NCBI GenBank assembly: GCA_023415595.1
Contig: JAEZJW010000200.1
Span: 1 to 62,406 of the forward strand
DNA: 62,406 nt
Direction of reading: 5' to 3'
DNA from: Bacillota bacterium
Lineage (GTDB): Bacteria; Bacillota; Clostridia; Lachnospirales; Lachnospiraceae
The notes under the pieces are model-generated. The model was given only the letters and a program-made list of their open reading frames with translations, ran no database searches and was not told where the DNA came from. The translations under genes and the position numbers were made by a program. Shown here in pieces: positions 7,527 through 16,023 of this stretch (the first letter of the stretch is position 1; the number at the start of each line of letters is the position of its first letter).

Positions 7527-8288
7527 ATGAAAGATACGGTTTATATGATTTTGTTTATCGTCTATGTTCTGATATCTGCAGCGTGGGGTTATAAGGAAAT
7601 TCTAAAGCTGAAAGGAAGGAGCATAGGAGAAAAGGAGCGGATAAAGCTTTACAAAGCTACTATTCTGGAGGAGGGGTGTTTTGTACTGATAATTGTTTTG
7701 GCTGCAATCGTAACAGATATGACGGTTTACGATCTGGGAATAGCTCCGTTAAACATTACCCTAAAGCCTTTAAGCCCCTGGTTTGCGGCAGGAACCTTAA
7801 TTATCAGCGGAGTTCTTCTCATACTCGTCCTTTATCAGATGGTATGTTATCTAGTGAGTGAAGATTATAGGAAGCAGGTCGGCGATACCCTGGATAGACA
7901 GAAGGCAAAGGAAAGCCATTATGCCAGGGTTCTGTCGGAAATCATGCTTCCGAAGAGTATCAGGGAGAAGCATTGGTTTACTGCAGTCTCGGCAGTGGCA
8001 GGGACCTGTGAGGAGCTGATTTACAGGGGATTTCTTTTTTATCTTATTGCTAAAATTGTTCCTCAACTGCCGATGGGCTGCTATCCGATCCTCGGAGGGG
8101 TTCTGTTCGGAATTGCCCATAGCTATCAGGGGGCATCCGGATGTTTGAAAACAGGGATTCTCGGCATCTTTTTTGGAGCCTTATATGTCACTGCAGGTTC
8201 ACTGCTGCCCGGTATGCTGCTTCACTTTATTGTTGATTTTTCCTCGAATTTTATATATAAGACAGAATCTGAGGAGGGAGCTCTATAG
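7527..8288 (+). CDS. CPBP family intramembrane glutamic endopeptidase
   Basis: A 253-residue membrane protein with about seven hydrophobic segments. Motif 1 of the CPBP (Abi/Rce1-like) family is complete: CEELIYRGFLFYLI at about residues 160-173, with the catalytic Glu pair and Arg. Motif 2, GVLFGIAHSYQG at about 191-202, has the conserved His, and motif 3 is LLHFIVDFSSNF near residues 231-242 with the third His and Asp/Asn. Catalysis would take place within the membrane; substrates for this group are mostly unknown, and some members give bacteriocin self-immunity. The MerR-type promoter in front suggests induction by a small molecule. Confidence 0.9.
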   Translation: MKDTVYMILFIVYVLISAAWGYKEILKLKGRSIGEKERIKLYKATILEEGCFVLIIVLAAIVTDMTVYDLGIAPLNITLKPLSPWFAAGTLIISGVLLILVLYQMVCYLVSEDYRKQVGDTLDRQKAKESHYARVLSEIMLPKSIREKHWFTAVSAVAGTCEELIYRGFLFYLIAKIVPQLPMGCYPILGGVLFGIAHSYQGASGCLKTGILGIFFGALYVTAGSLLPGMLLHFIVDFSSNFIYKTESEEGAL

Positions 8289-8539
8289 ATAACTATATAT
8301 AAAATAATAAATCAGTCATTTTGCGGAAATTATGCGATGGGGTTCGCTGAAAATTGGCATTACGTCCAGATGGTCAACATATCTTTCTATATAAGAACAT
8401 GTTTTATTTACGGTAAAGCAGATCCGCCGTATCGATTGCGGCAAGAAGGAACACAGGAGTTAATGGCATGTTACTTATTCGGAAATCTTAAGGACATATG
8501 TTAGGGACCAGGTATTCCTGCAGGAAGGAGGTTATCCGC

Positions 8540-8848
8540 ATGGAAATCCTATCGCGTTATGTTGTTCTGTTAGTTCTGGCAATCTGCCTATGCTTAGGTT
8601 ATATCATAAAGCATAGCATCACATTCATACCAAACAAATACATACCACTGATCATGGGTGTCGCTGGAGTCATCTTAAACCTATGGCTGAACAGCTGGAC
8701 ATTTACACCGGAGGTACTGCTTGGCGGTCTCGCCAGTGGTCTGGCATCGACCGGAACTCACCAGCTGATCCGTAGTTTATTCCCGAAGGAAACAGAAGGA
8801 ACGGGGCAGGCGGTAACTGCTTCATCATTGAATAAGATTAAGAAATAA
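8540..8848 (+). CDS. Phage-type holin (holin superfamily V-like), isolated
   Basis: A 102-residue protein with an N-terminal hydrophobic helix, the segment NKYIPLIMGVAGVILNLWL at about residues 34-52, then a glycine-rich helix LLGGLASGLASTGTHQLI and a charged tail. This is the pattern of Clostridium/Bacillus phage holins of the Phage_holin_5_2/BhlA-like kind. I chose ATG 8540 because AAGGAGG is eight bases before it; the longer frame to 8498 lacks such a site. No endolysin, tail or other phage gene lies within several kilobases, so it is either a prophage relic or a recruited export/lysis holin. A strong terminator follows. Confidence 0.7.
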   Translation: MEILSRYVVLLVLAICLCLGYIIKHSITFIPNKYIPLIMGVAGVILNLWLNSWTFTPEVLLGGLASGLASTGTHQLIRSLFPKETEGTGQAVTASSLNKIKK

Positions 8849-8878
8849 TTCGGGCTGTATGGAAAAACAATAAACATA

Positions 8879-8914
8879 AAAACACAGGGTGTAAGAAACT
8901 CGCCCTGTGTTTTA
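8879..8914 (+). terminator. Rho-independent terminator after the holin gene
   Basis: ACACAGGG (8882-8889) pairs with CCCTGTGT (8903-8910), followed by TTTTATT and preceded by an A run. It may work in both directions, since the convergent FMN-binding gene ends at 8995. Confidence 0.85.
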
Positions 8915-8994
8915 TTCATAGCATTTGTACCTGTATAACAGTCAAGCTCGTTAAACCTTCATCACCTGTCCGGTGGATGGGTTTATGACATAAC

Positions 8995-9393
8995 TTACTT
9001 TGTCAAGGCATCCAGAACGGCAGCCTTGATGATATTACTGGAATGAGTTGCACCGCTTATGGCGTCAACTTCCAGACTGTTCTGTCTGACGATATCATCT
9101 ACGATTACTTCGGCGGGCTGTCCCTTACCGCTTTCATGTTTTAATATTGTAACATTGGTAATCACATGATCCTTTACCGTAACCTCTACAGTTGCTTTTA
9201 CTATGGTTCCATCCGCGCTTCCGGTATAGGTACCATCCGAAACCTTACTTAAGTCAAGGGCTGAAAAATCAATATGATTGAAGCTTTCCAGCTTTTTATT
9301 GATGGCGCGGAAGCCGAAGAAAACGGAAACACCAATAATAACAATAATCGATAAAGCAACGATCAGAATCCTTTTATTTCTGTTATTTTTCAT
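8995..9393 (-). CDS. Membrane-anchored FMN-binding domain protein
   Basis: A 132-residue protein with an N-terminal signal anchor (residues about 8-27: ILIVALSIIVIIGVSVFFGF), then an FMN_bind domain: DGTYTGSADGTIVKATVEV at about 52-70 and ISGATHSS at about 113-120. In RnfG/NqrC-type proteins the Thr of the SGAT motif carries covalently bound FMN, added by ApbE. The domain would face outside the cell. It lies 3 bases after the flavodoxin gene in an operon headed by a MarR regulator, so it probably takes part in flavin-based electron transfer controlled by that repressor. Confidence 0.88.
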   Translation of the reverse strand: MKNNRNKRILIVALSIIVIIGVSVFFGFRAINKKLESFNHIDFSALDLSKVSDGTYTGSADGTIVKATVEVTVKDHVITNVTILKHESGKGQPAEVIVDDIVRQNSLEVDAISGATHSSNIIKAAVLDALTK

Positions 9394-9396
9394 TAC

Positions 9397-9960
9397 TTAA
9401 CCCTCCTTAATCTGAAGCTGATAGGTTGGATCTTCTAAAAGATCACGGATAATCGGCTCAATATGTTTCATCTTGGTAAAATCCAGCGGATGGTCATAGC
9501 TGGCAAGCATACCCTTGGCATCTGCATCTGGATTCTTCGTATGTTTCAGCTGGAGCTTCTTCAAGGTCATCAAGAAGCGGTAAAACCTGTTCAGTCTGGT
9601 ATAATCAAATCCACCCCTGAGATAGTAGAAATTGATTTTATCCTTCCACTCGCCCGTAAAATTTGTATTCCTAAGATACTCTGTTGTCTCGGTCCGGACC
9701 GGAGAAGCTCCGACAGCGAATACATATAAGTCTTTATCCTTTAATACATCATAGTTCCTGGTAATCAGCTTGATTCCGCTGATACCGGAAGCATATAATC
9801 CGGCACCATAGACAATCGCATCATACTTCATCAGATCCTTTGCCGTAACCTTACCGCCCTCCAGGAGATCACACTTTAACTCCTCGGAAAGCCATTCGGC
9901 ATAATTTTTTGTAAATCCTGTTTTTGACCGGTACACAACCGCTGTTTTTTTGTTAGACAT
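9397..9960 (-). CDS. Flavodoxin-domain protein
   Basis: A 187-residue protein. AVVYRSKTGFTKNYAEWL at about residues 6-23 is the FMN phosphate loop of flavodoxin-like proteins (T/S-x-T-G-x-T). YDAIVYGAGLYASGISG at about 43-59 and VFAVGASPV at about 81-89 form the other flavin loops. It resembles HemG/flavodoxin_5 proteins that act as FMN-dependent oxidoreductases or electron carriers. The chosen start, ATG 9958-9960, is seven bases after GGAG, and the gene overlaps the end of the MarR gene by 8 bases. It is translationally coupled to MarR upstream and lies 3 bases before the FMN-binding protein gene. Confidence 0.85.
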   Translation of the reverse strand: MSNKKTAVVYRSKTGFTKNYAEWLSEELKCDLLEGGKVTAKDLMKYDAIVYGAGLYASGISGIKLITRNYDVLKDKDLYVFAVGASPVRTETTEYLRNTNFTGEWKDKINFYYLRGGFDYTRLNRFYRFLMTLKKLQLKHTKNPDADAKGMLASYDHPLDFTKMKHIEPIIRDLLEDPTYQLQIKEG

Positions 9961-10411
9961 AATCATTCTCCATTTCTTCCAGATTCGACACAAGTTTTAG
10001 TAAAGCTTCCGAGGTGGTTTTGAGAGTCTGGGGATCCAGACCGTCGAACAGCTTCTCCATGAAATTACTGCTTTTCTCCGATGTGGACTGATAAAATTCA
10101 TAACATGCAGGGGTTAGTTTGATTCTGAACTTCCTGGAATCCAGTTCATCCTTTTTCAGAGTAACAAAGCCTTTCTTCTCCAGCTTCAGAATAATCTGCT
10201 TTACGTTCTGCCTCGAAGTGCCTGCTGCTTCGGATAACTCATTCAGGGTTGGCTCCTTATCCGATAGGATGTTAAGTACCATGGTGATAAACCATTGCTT
10301 TGTTGTAATCTCTTGAAATAATGAGTCTCCGATGGTCTGCAGCTTGTTAGAAAGCAGAAACAAGGTTCCGAAGATCAAATGTTCATCATTGGTATTAGGT
10401 GGTATTATCAA
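9953..10411 (-). CDS. MarR family transcriptional regulator
   Basis: A 152-residue protein with the MarR winged helix: ITMVLNILSDKEPTLNELSE, then the recognition helix SRQNVKQIILKLEKKGFVTL at about residues 65-84, and the wing DSRKFRIKLTPA at about 91-102. Long N- and C-terminal helices form the dimer interface. It heads an operon with a flavodoxin and an FMN-binding protein. Two 12-base dyads in the promoter, one over the -10 box, are very probably its own operators, so it likely represses the operon and is released by a redox or aromatic signal. The effector is not evident from sequence. Confidence 0.9.
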   Translation of the reverse strand: MIIPPNTNDEHLIFGTLFLLSNKLQTIGDSLFQEITTKQWFITMVLNILSDKEPTLNELSEAAGTSRQNVKQIILKLEKKGFVTLKKDELDSRKFRIKLTPACYEFYQSTSEKSSNFMEKLFDGLDPQTLKTTSEALLKLVSNLEEMENDYV

Positions 10412-10429
10412 AATATCATCTCCATTTAT

Positions 10430-10482
10430 GTAATATGTTACCTATTAATATGTAATATATTACGTATTTTGCGTCTTGTCAA
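10430..10482 (-). promoter_or_regulatory. Promoter and twin operators of the MarR-flavodoxin operon
   Basis: On the minus strand TTGACA (10477-10482) and TATATT (10454-10459) are 17 bases apart. The perfect dyad GTAATATATTAC (10452-10463) covers the -10 box. A second copy with one mismatched pair, GTAATATGTTAC (10430-10441), lies 22 bases further on, two helical turns away. Confidence 0.85.
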
Positions 10483-10515
10483 TAAGGAAATAGAAAATTT
10501 TCTTAAAAAGATGAT

Positions 10516-10603
10516 AAAAAAATAGGTGCTGTATCCTTCGCAACTGACTGCTGCCAAATCTTACGATTCGAAGCACAGCATGGCGATAGAATACAGCACC
10601 TAT
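10516..10603 (-). terminator. Long-stem terminator after the AraC-GGDEF gene
   Basis: ATAGGTGCTGTAT (10522-10534) and ATACAGCACCTAT (10591-10603) are perfect 13-base arms, with a second stem CTTCG/CGAAG nested inside the 56-base loop. In the minus direction the stem is followed by a T run, so it ends the transcript from 11456. The loop is unusually long for a simple terminator. Confidence 0.7.
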
Positions 10604-10634
10604 CATTCCTTAAAGGACTCCCCTCATAGAGTAC

Positions 10635-11456
10635 TTAAGCGATTACATAGTATTCCGGGCTTTCCTTAGCACCCTCGATTGCCCGGTAAAGATCTGCATA
10701 GAGATTGTTATACCGAAGAGTGCTTCCCGACAGCCTGGTACAGCCAACTCTCATGCCAACAGGGATCGGGACATCATTGTGTTCAATCGGTTCTCCGTTC
10801 TTCGCCAGGATTTTCTTGACCAGCAGCTCAACCTCGCCGGGATCCTTAAGATCGGTGACCAGAGCAAACTCATCCCCACCGATCCGAAACAGGATGCAGC
10901 TGTCATCGGACAGGCTGTCGATTCTTCTGAGGCATTCCAGGATGGCCTTATCTCCGGCTTCAAACCCATAATTATTGTTAATCGGATCAAGACAGATCAT
11001 ATCAAAGCATAGCACGTAGCTGTTGGTGCGGTTCTTCAGTAAGTCATACAGTTCTGAAAGGTCAACATTTTTCCTGCTCATAATTTCGCCTCCGTCATAT
11101 TCAAATTGTATTCTCGGGAAGATCCCTGAGAATTTCCATTGTTTCCTGAAGGCGGACGGGGTTGTGCCCCAGACCTTTGAAAAAGCGCGTGTAAATACCT
11201 CCGGAGAATTATATTGATATCTCATGGCAATCTGTGTCACCGACTGATCGGTATTTAAGAGATCATGGGCAGCGTGGGTCAGTCTCCGTTTGGAGACGTA
11301 CTCATAAAGTCCATGATGAAATGCATACCGGAACAGCTTCTTTAAACCCGACAGAGAAGAATAGCAGGCTTCCGCCACATCCTCCAGGGTGAATTCATTG
11401 CACAGATTGTCTTCAATATAGTTGATTGCATCCGTCAGTATGTAGAAATTTTTCAA
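10635..11456 (-). CDS. AraC-type HTH fused to a GGDEF domain
   Basis: The N-terminal 100 residues form an AraC double HTH: FTLEDVAEACYSSLSGLKKL, then SVTQIAMRYQYNSPEVFTRA and FRKQW. The C-terminal half is a GGDEF domain, with FDMICLDPINNNYGFEAGD and an intact RIGGDEFAL signature at about residues 215-223. GGDEF domains make cyclic di-GMP; AraC domains bind promoter DNA. The RxxD inhibitory site is not seen. I chose TTG 11456 as start because AAGGAAGG lies about eight bases before it; the alternative GTG at 11465 touches that same site. The fusion suggests a DNA-bound nucleotide cyclase or a nucleotide-sensing regulator. Confidence 0.85.
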   Translation of the reverse strand: MKNFYILTDAINYIEDNLCNEFTLEDVAEACYSSLSGLKKLFRYAFHHGLYEYVSKRRLTHAAHDLLNTDQSVTQIAMRYQYNSPEVFTRAFSKVWGTTPSAFRKQWKFSGIFPRIQFEYDGGEIMSRKNVDLSELYDLLKNRTNSYVLCFDMICLDPINNNYGFEAGDKAILECLRRIDSLSDDSCILFRIGGDEFALVTDLKDPGEVELLVKKILAKNGEPIEHNDVPIPVGMRVGCTRLSGSTLRYNNLYADLYRAIEGAKESPEYYVIA

Positions 11457-11588
11457 GGGTTCCACCTTCCTTATGGATCAGATATAACGGTACCGTATGA
11501 TGACATAATAACACAACTTTTTATGTAACGCTTGATTATTTGTATACAAAATGTCCATCCGCATCAGAATGGATGTTCTGGTGATTGC

Positions 11589-11618
11589 TTGCAGAACCGG
11601 ACACAGGTATGGTATACT
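11589..11618 (+). promoter_or_regulatory. Extended -10 promoter of the APH-family kinase gene
   Basis: TATACT at 11613-11618 has the TGn extension (11610-11612) and a TTGCAG -35 element at 11589-11594, 18 bases upstream. The leader to the ATG at 11688 is about 60 bases. Confidence 0.6.
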
Positions 11619-11687
11619 GAGGGTGTTATGAAAGTCGGAGGAATGCAGTCTTAACTGTATCAAAATGTAAGGAATTGGGCGGGGAAT

Positions 11688-12629
11688 ATGAAGGACATTA
11701 AGAATTATCATACGTTCACTAAGGTGGAGCCTGTTAATAAGGGCTGGTCGGGTGAAAGAAAATATTATATAGAAACCTCGGAGGATAGGAAGCTGCTGTT
11801 ACGGGTGGCAGAGGTCGCTGAATATGACCGTAAAAAGTCAGAGTATGAAAGTCTGCAGCAGGCAGCAGCACTGGGGATACCCATGTCCCAGCCGATGGAT
11901 TTTGGAATCTGTGAGAACGGACAAAGTGTTTATACCCTGCTGACCTGGTGTGAGGGGGAGGATGCGCAGGAGGTCCTTCCGCTCCTTACTGAGACTGAGC
12001 AATATGTGCTTGGAGTTACCTCCGGTGAGATCTTAAGACAGCTTCATTCCATCCCTGCACCGATGGAGCAGGAGGAATGGGGGCAACGCTTTAACCGCAA
12101 GGCCAGCGATAAGATTGAACGATATAAGGCTTGCGGAATCAGAATAGAAGGAGAGGAACGGCTCATCGGTTATATAGAGCAGAACCGCTCCCTGCTTTAT
12201 GGAAGGCCGCAGTGCTATCAGCATGGTGATTACCATGTTAGTAATATGATCATCTCACCGGAGCATAAGCTGTCCATCATTGATTTCAACCGTCCGGACT
12301 ATGGCGATCCGTGGGAAGAATTCAACCGAATTGTATGGAGTGCCACTGTAAGCCCTCACTTTGCAACAGGTCAGCTGAACGGTTACTTCGGAGGGAGGCC
12401 GCCGATGGAATTCTTCAGGCTCCTGGCACTCTACATCAGCAGTAATACACTCTCCTCGATCTATTGGTCCATCCCCTTTGGCGAGGAGGAGATTACTACG
12501 ATGAAAAACCAGGCGAGGGAGGTCCTGTCCTGGTTTGATCATATGAATAACCCTGTACCTACCTGGTATCTGGAGGATTTCTATGTCCAGACAATCGATC
12601 AAGTACCCTGCAAGCTCAGAGGGCTGTAA
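11688..12629 (+). CDS. Aminoglycoside-phosphotransferase family kinase
   Basis: A 313-residue cytoplasmic protein with the APH/choline-kinase fold. The catalytic loop is QHGDYHVSNMIIS at about residues 183-195 (HGDxxxxN, with catalytic Asp and Mg-binding Asn), and the second metal site is IIDFNRPDYGDPWEEF at about 204-219. An N-terminal strand/loop with GWSGERKYYIE fits the nucleotide-binding lobe. Homologues in Clostridia are mostly of unknown substrate, and antibiotic resistance cannot be inferred from the motif alone. It is followed 34 bases later by the SbcD-like nuclease gene but probably has its own promoter. Confidence 0.85.
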   Translation: MKDIKNYHTFTKVEPVNKGWSGERKYYIETSEDRKLLLRVAEVAEYDRKKSEYESLQQAAALGIPMSQPMDFGICENGQSVYTLLTWCEGEDAQEVLPLLTETEQYVLGVTSGEILRQLHSIPAPMEQEEWGQRFNRKASDKIERYKACGIRIEGEERLIGYIEQNRSLLYGRPQCYQHGDYHVSNMIISPEHKLSIIDFNRPDYGDPWEEFNRIVWSATVSPHFATGQLNGYFGGRPPMEFFRLLALYISSNTLSSIYWSIPFGEEEITTMKNQAREVLSWFDHMNNPVPTWYLEDFYVQTIDQVPCKLRGL

Positions 12630-12663
12630 TATCGATTAGATAGAACAGCAGAAAGGATTCACC

Positions 12664-13737
12664 ATGAAATTCATACATATTGCAGATGTTCACCTGGGAG
12701 CAGTACCGGATTCGGATATGCCCTGGGGAGTGGAGCGGGAGAAGGAGATATGGGAAAGCTTCCGTAAGATAATAACAATCTGTAACGAGCATCAGGCAGA
12801 CCTGTTACTCATAGCCGGGGACCTGTTCCATCGACAGCCCCTGGCCAGGGAGCTGAAGGAGGTCAATTACTGCTTCGGGAAGCTTACGACGGCTCAGGTG
12901 GTACTGATGGCAGGCAACCATGATTATATCGGAGCCAGATCCTACTACCAGGACTTTGCCTGGGACGAACGGGTCCATATGTTCCTGGGGGATAAGCCGG
13001 AAACGATCACATTTCCGGAACTGAATACAGAGGTCTATGGCTTCAGCTATCACACCAGGGACATCCTTGAACCGCTCTATGATAATATAAAGCCGGCGAA
13101 CAGGGACGGTATAAATATCCTGCTTGCCCATGGAGGGGATGAGAGGGACATACCTCTTAACCGCAGGAGAATAGCAGAGGCGGGCTTCGATTATGTTGCC
13201 CTCGGGCACATCCATAAACCGGAGCTGATCAGCCAGAATATGGCCTATAGCGGTTCGCTGGAGCCTCTGGATAAGAATGAAACCGGAGAACGGGGTTACA
13301 TTATCGGAGAGATCGGGGAGGATGGTACAGGAAGAGGTAGGCAGACCAGAATCCGCTTTATCCCGAGCTCTGCCAGAGAATATAAAACTCTTACTCTGCC
13401 CATTACTCCGGACACTACAAACGGAGCTCTGATGGATCAGTCCAGGGAAGCGATACTGCAAAACGGCAGCAGACATATCTATCAGTTCCGGCTGCAGGGA
13501 CTGCGGGATGAGACGATCCGATTTGATGTTCAGGCACTCTATCTGCTTGGAAATGTCCTTGAGGTGATGGATGAGTCGGTGCCGGACTATGACTTTGATG
13601 CCCTCTACCGGGAGAATGCCGATAATATCATCGGTCAGTTCATCCGAAAGATCAGAGAGAGCGAGAAGCAGGACGAGGTAACCAGGAAGGCACTTTACTA
13701 CGGAATAGAGGTTCTTCTGGGAGCAAGGGAGAAATAA
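12664..13737 (+). CDS. SbcD/YhaO-like DNA repair exonuclease
   Basis: A 357-residue calcineurin-like phosphoesterase of the SbcD/Mre11 type. All metal motifs are visible: FIHIADVHLG at residues 3-12, LIAGDLFHRQ at about 49-58, LMAGNHDYIG at about 81-90, LAHGGD at about 157-162 and LGHIHKP at about 182-188. The C-terminal part after residue 230 is the capping region. It lies 15 bases upstream of a YhaN-like ATPase gene; in Bacillus the same pair is yhaO-yhaN. The two probably form an Mre11/Rad50-like complex that processes DNA ends in the cytoplasm. Exact DNA substrate is not known for this branch. Confidence 0.88.
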   Translation: MKFIHIADVHLGAVPDSDMPWGVEREKEIWESFRKIITICNEHQADLLLIAGDLFHRQPLARELKEVNYCFGKLTTAQVVLMAGNHDYIGARSYYQDFAWDERVHMFLGDKPETITFPELNTEVYGFSYHTRDILEPLYDNIKPANRDGINILLAHGGDERDIPLNRRRIAEAGFDYVALGHIHKPELISQNMAYSGSLEPLDKNETGERGYIIGEIGEDGTGRGRQTRIRFIPSSAREYKTLTLPITPDTTNGALMDQSREAILQNGSRHIYQFRLQGLRDETIRFDVQALYLLGNVLEVMDESVPDYDFDALYRENADNIIGQFIRKIRESEKQDEVTRKALYYGIEVLLGAREK

Positions 13738-13752
13738 AGGATTGGTGAGAGC

Positions 13753-15855
13753 ATGCTTTTTACAAGGCTGAGAATGAATCATTTCGGAAAATTCCATAAC
13801 TATGAGTTGGAGCTGAGGCCTGGGATCAATCTGATCTATGGGGAGAATGAGGCGGGTAAATCCACGGTCCATACCTTTATGAAGGGTATGCTGTTCGGGA
13901 TCGAACGGGCAAGGGGCAGGGGTGCTGCTACGAAGGATGATCTATATATGAAATATCTGCCCTGGGAGTATCCCGGTGCATATCGCGGGCAGATGGATAT
14001 TCTTCTTCATGATAAGGAGTATCGATTGCTTAGAAGCTTCCATGCTAACGATAAAAGCTTTACAGTTCTGGATCTGGAGACCGGACGGGAGGTTAAGCTG
14101 GCGGAAGGACTGATCAGCGAGCTGATTCCCGGACTTACGGAGGCAACTTACCGGAACACGGTAAGTATCGGGCAGTTGAGCGCTCGGACGGATGCGGAGC
14201 TGGCTTCCCAGGTGAGAAATTATATAACAAATCTGTCTGTAACTAAGAGTAAGGAAGTGGATGTGACGAAAGCAGTTACTTCCTTAAACCTTCAGAAGAA
14301 GGCGCTGGAGGCAGCTGAACCTGCGGAGGAGCTAAGGAAGCTAGCAGCAGAGATTGAGGAAGGTAACTTCAGGGAAGAGAAACTGAATGACCTGATGAGT
14401 AAGCTGCGGCAGCTTCTTGCAGAGGAGACAGAGCATAAGGACAGGATGCAAACTGTAACAGAAGGAGTAAGCCGGGAGATGCTTCAGAGGATGGAGCAGC
14501 TTCCCGCTATCCTGGAAAAATACGATACCTATCGGGAACTAGTCCGACAGGGGCAGCTTCTGGAGACGCAGATAGAGGAGCTGCAGCGGAACAATTCTCA
14601 GCTTACGAAGGAAGCCGGGAATGCGGATTCCCTTCGGGAGGAACTGAAGGAGGCGCGAAATCTATGTACCAGCCTCCCAGAATATGAAAACCGATTTATC
14701 TCACTGAAGGAGGAGAGGAAGGCAGCATCCAAGAGGAGGTATTTTAAGAATATACGCTCCAGTATCGTACCCGGGAGTGCCATAGCAATCCTGGCCTTCC
14801 TGCTGTTGCCCGAACCAACCGGCACCTATGTCTTTGCAGGGAGTATTGTCGCCGGAAGTCTACTTTACCTGTTCTTAAGCAGCAGAAATCATCTACTGTT
14901 GGAGGAGTACGAGGACCGTATCAGGGAACAGGAAGACCTGTATCAGAGAACGGACAGCAGATGGAGGGAATTGGCGGATAAATTCAAGGTATCCTCCCTT
15001 CAGGAGCTTACCATAAGGCAGGAGGAGGTTATGAGAGCGGCCTACTCACTGGAGCATGGGAAGCTTAAATCAGAAGAGCTATCCCGAAGCAAGTCAGAGT
15101 TGGAAGACAGATGCGATCTGCTGGTGGATCAGATCATGACCTATATGCAGTATTTTCTTACGGAAGAGGAATTAAATGAGAGCTCGGTGCAGAGACTGAA
15201 GGAAGTAATCCGGGTTAAGAAACAGGAAGCTATAGGTCAACAGGAAGAAATGAACGGACGGCTGAATACCTACAGACTTCAGATAGAGAAGCTTCGTTGG
15301 GAGATCGGTACATTGGAAGGCAACGAGGAGCAGCTGCTTCTTAATAAGGAACGATATTCCCATCTGGAACAGAAACAGAAGGAAGCAGCCCTGGAGCTGG
15401 AAGCAATCCGTCTTGCACTAAGTACGATCCAGAGGTTATCCTTGGACATCCATGACAGCTTCGGACAACAATTAAATCTTGCTGTTTCCGATACGATGAA
15501 GGAAGTGACGGAGCATCGATATACGGATCTTAAGGTGGATGAGAAGCTGGAGGTGAAGATTTGTCATAACGGGGAGTATATTCCGTTTGACAGACTCAGT
15601 GCAGGAACGATGGATCAGGTGTACCTGTCCCTGCGCCTGGCGGCGGCAGACCTATTGCTAGGTAAGGAAGAGCTGCCCTTACTGCTCGATGACAGCTTTG
15701 CCTACTACGATGATAGCCGCATGAAGTCAGCAATCAGGAGGCTTGCCGGCAGAGAACAGCTCCTGATCTTTACCTGCCATAGAAGAGAGCAGAGGATATT
15801 AGAGGAGCTGGGAATTCCCTATCATTATACGGAATTATCTCAGAATCAGATGTAA
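13753..15855 (+). CDS. YhaN-like SMC/Rad50-type ATPase with central membrane hairpin
   Basis: A 700-residue protein. Walker A is GENEAGKST at about residues 31-39. Coiled-coil stretches rich in Glu, Leu and Lys fill residues 185-330 and 385-560. Between them, at about residues 336-378, is a pair of hydrophobic helices (SAIAILAFLLLPEP, then VFAGSIVAGSLLYLFL). The signature LSAGTMDQVYLSLRL is near residue 615 and Walker B LPLLLDDSFAYYDD near residue 640. A membrane hairpin in place of a zinc hook is the known odd feature of YhaN-type proteins and would tether the complex to the membrane. It pairs with the nuclease just upstream. Confidence 0.88.
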   Translation: MLFTRLRMNHFGKFHNYELELRPGINLIYGENEAGKSTVHTFMKGMLFGIERARGRGAATKDDLYMKYLPWEYPGAYRGQMDILLHDKEYRLLRSFHANDKSFTVLDLETGREVKLAEGLISELIPGLTEATYRNTVSIGQLSARTDAELASQVRNYITNLSVTKSKEVDVTKAVTSLNLQKKALEAAEPAEELRKLAAEIEEGNFREEKLNDLMSKLRQLLAEETEHKDRMQTVTEGVSREMLQRMEQLPAILEKYDTYRELVRQGQLLETQIEELQRNNSQLTKEAGNADSLREELKEARNLCTSLPEYENRFISLKEERKAASKRRYFKNIRSSIVPGSAIAILAFLLLPEPTGTYVFAGSIVAGSLLYLFLSSRNHLLLEEYEDRIREQEDLYQRTDSRWRELADKFKVSSLQELTIRQEEVMRAAYSLEHGKLKSEELSRSKSELEDRCDLLVDQIMTYMQYFLTEEELNESSVQRLKEVIRVKKQEAIGQQEEMNGRLNTYRLQIEKLRWEIGTLEGNEEQLLLNKERYSHLEQKQKEAALELEAIRLALSTIQRLSLDIHDSFGQQLNLAVSDTMKEVTEHRYTDLKVDEKLEVKICHNGEYIPFDRLSAGTMDQVYLSLRLAAADLLLGKEELPLLLDDSFAYYDDSRMKSAIRRLAGREQLLIFTCHRREQRILEELGIPYHYTELSQNQM

Positions 15856-16023
15856 TGTCCGCCGGTAAGCCGGGAAGTATTCATCCAAAATCGAGGATTT
15901 ATTGGATTATGCTATTAAAATATATCTGACCAGGAATATGGATTACAGCGCAGTAAGGATAAACAGGATTTTATTCGGAACTAAGATTAATAGGCTGACT
16001 GTGGCAGCAGGGAGGAAGTTAGT

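Noticed and set aside
11478..11711. 77-codon minus-strand frame in the gap before the kinase gene
   Set aside because: It covers the kinase promoter, has no ribosome site and no family pattern.
12805..13872. 355-codon minus-strand frame
   Set aside because: It overlaps the SbcD-like gene, whose metal motifs are complete, and its own product has no recognisable domain.
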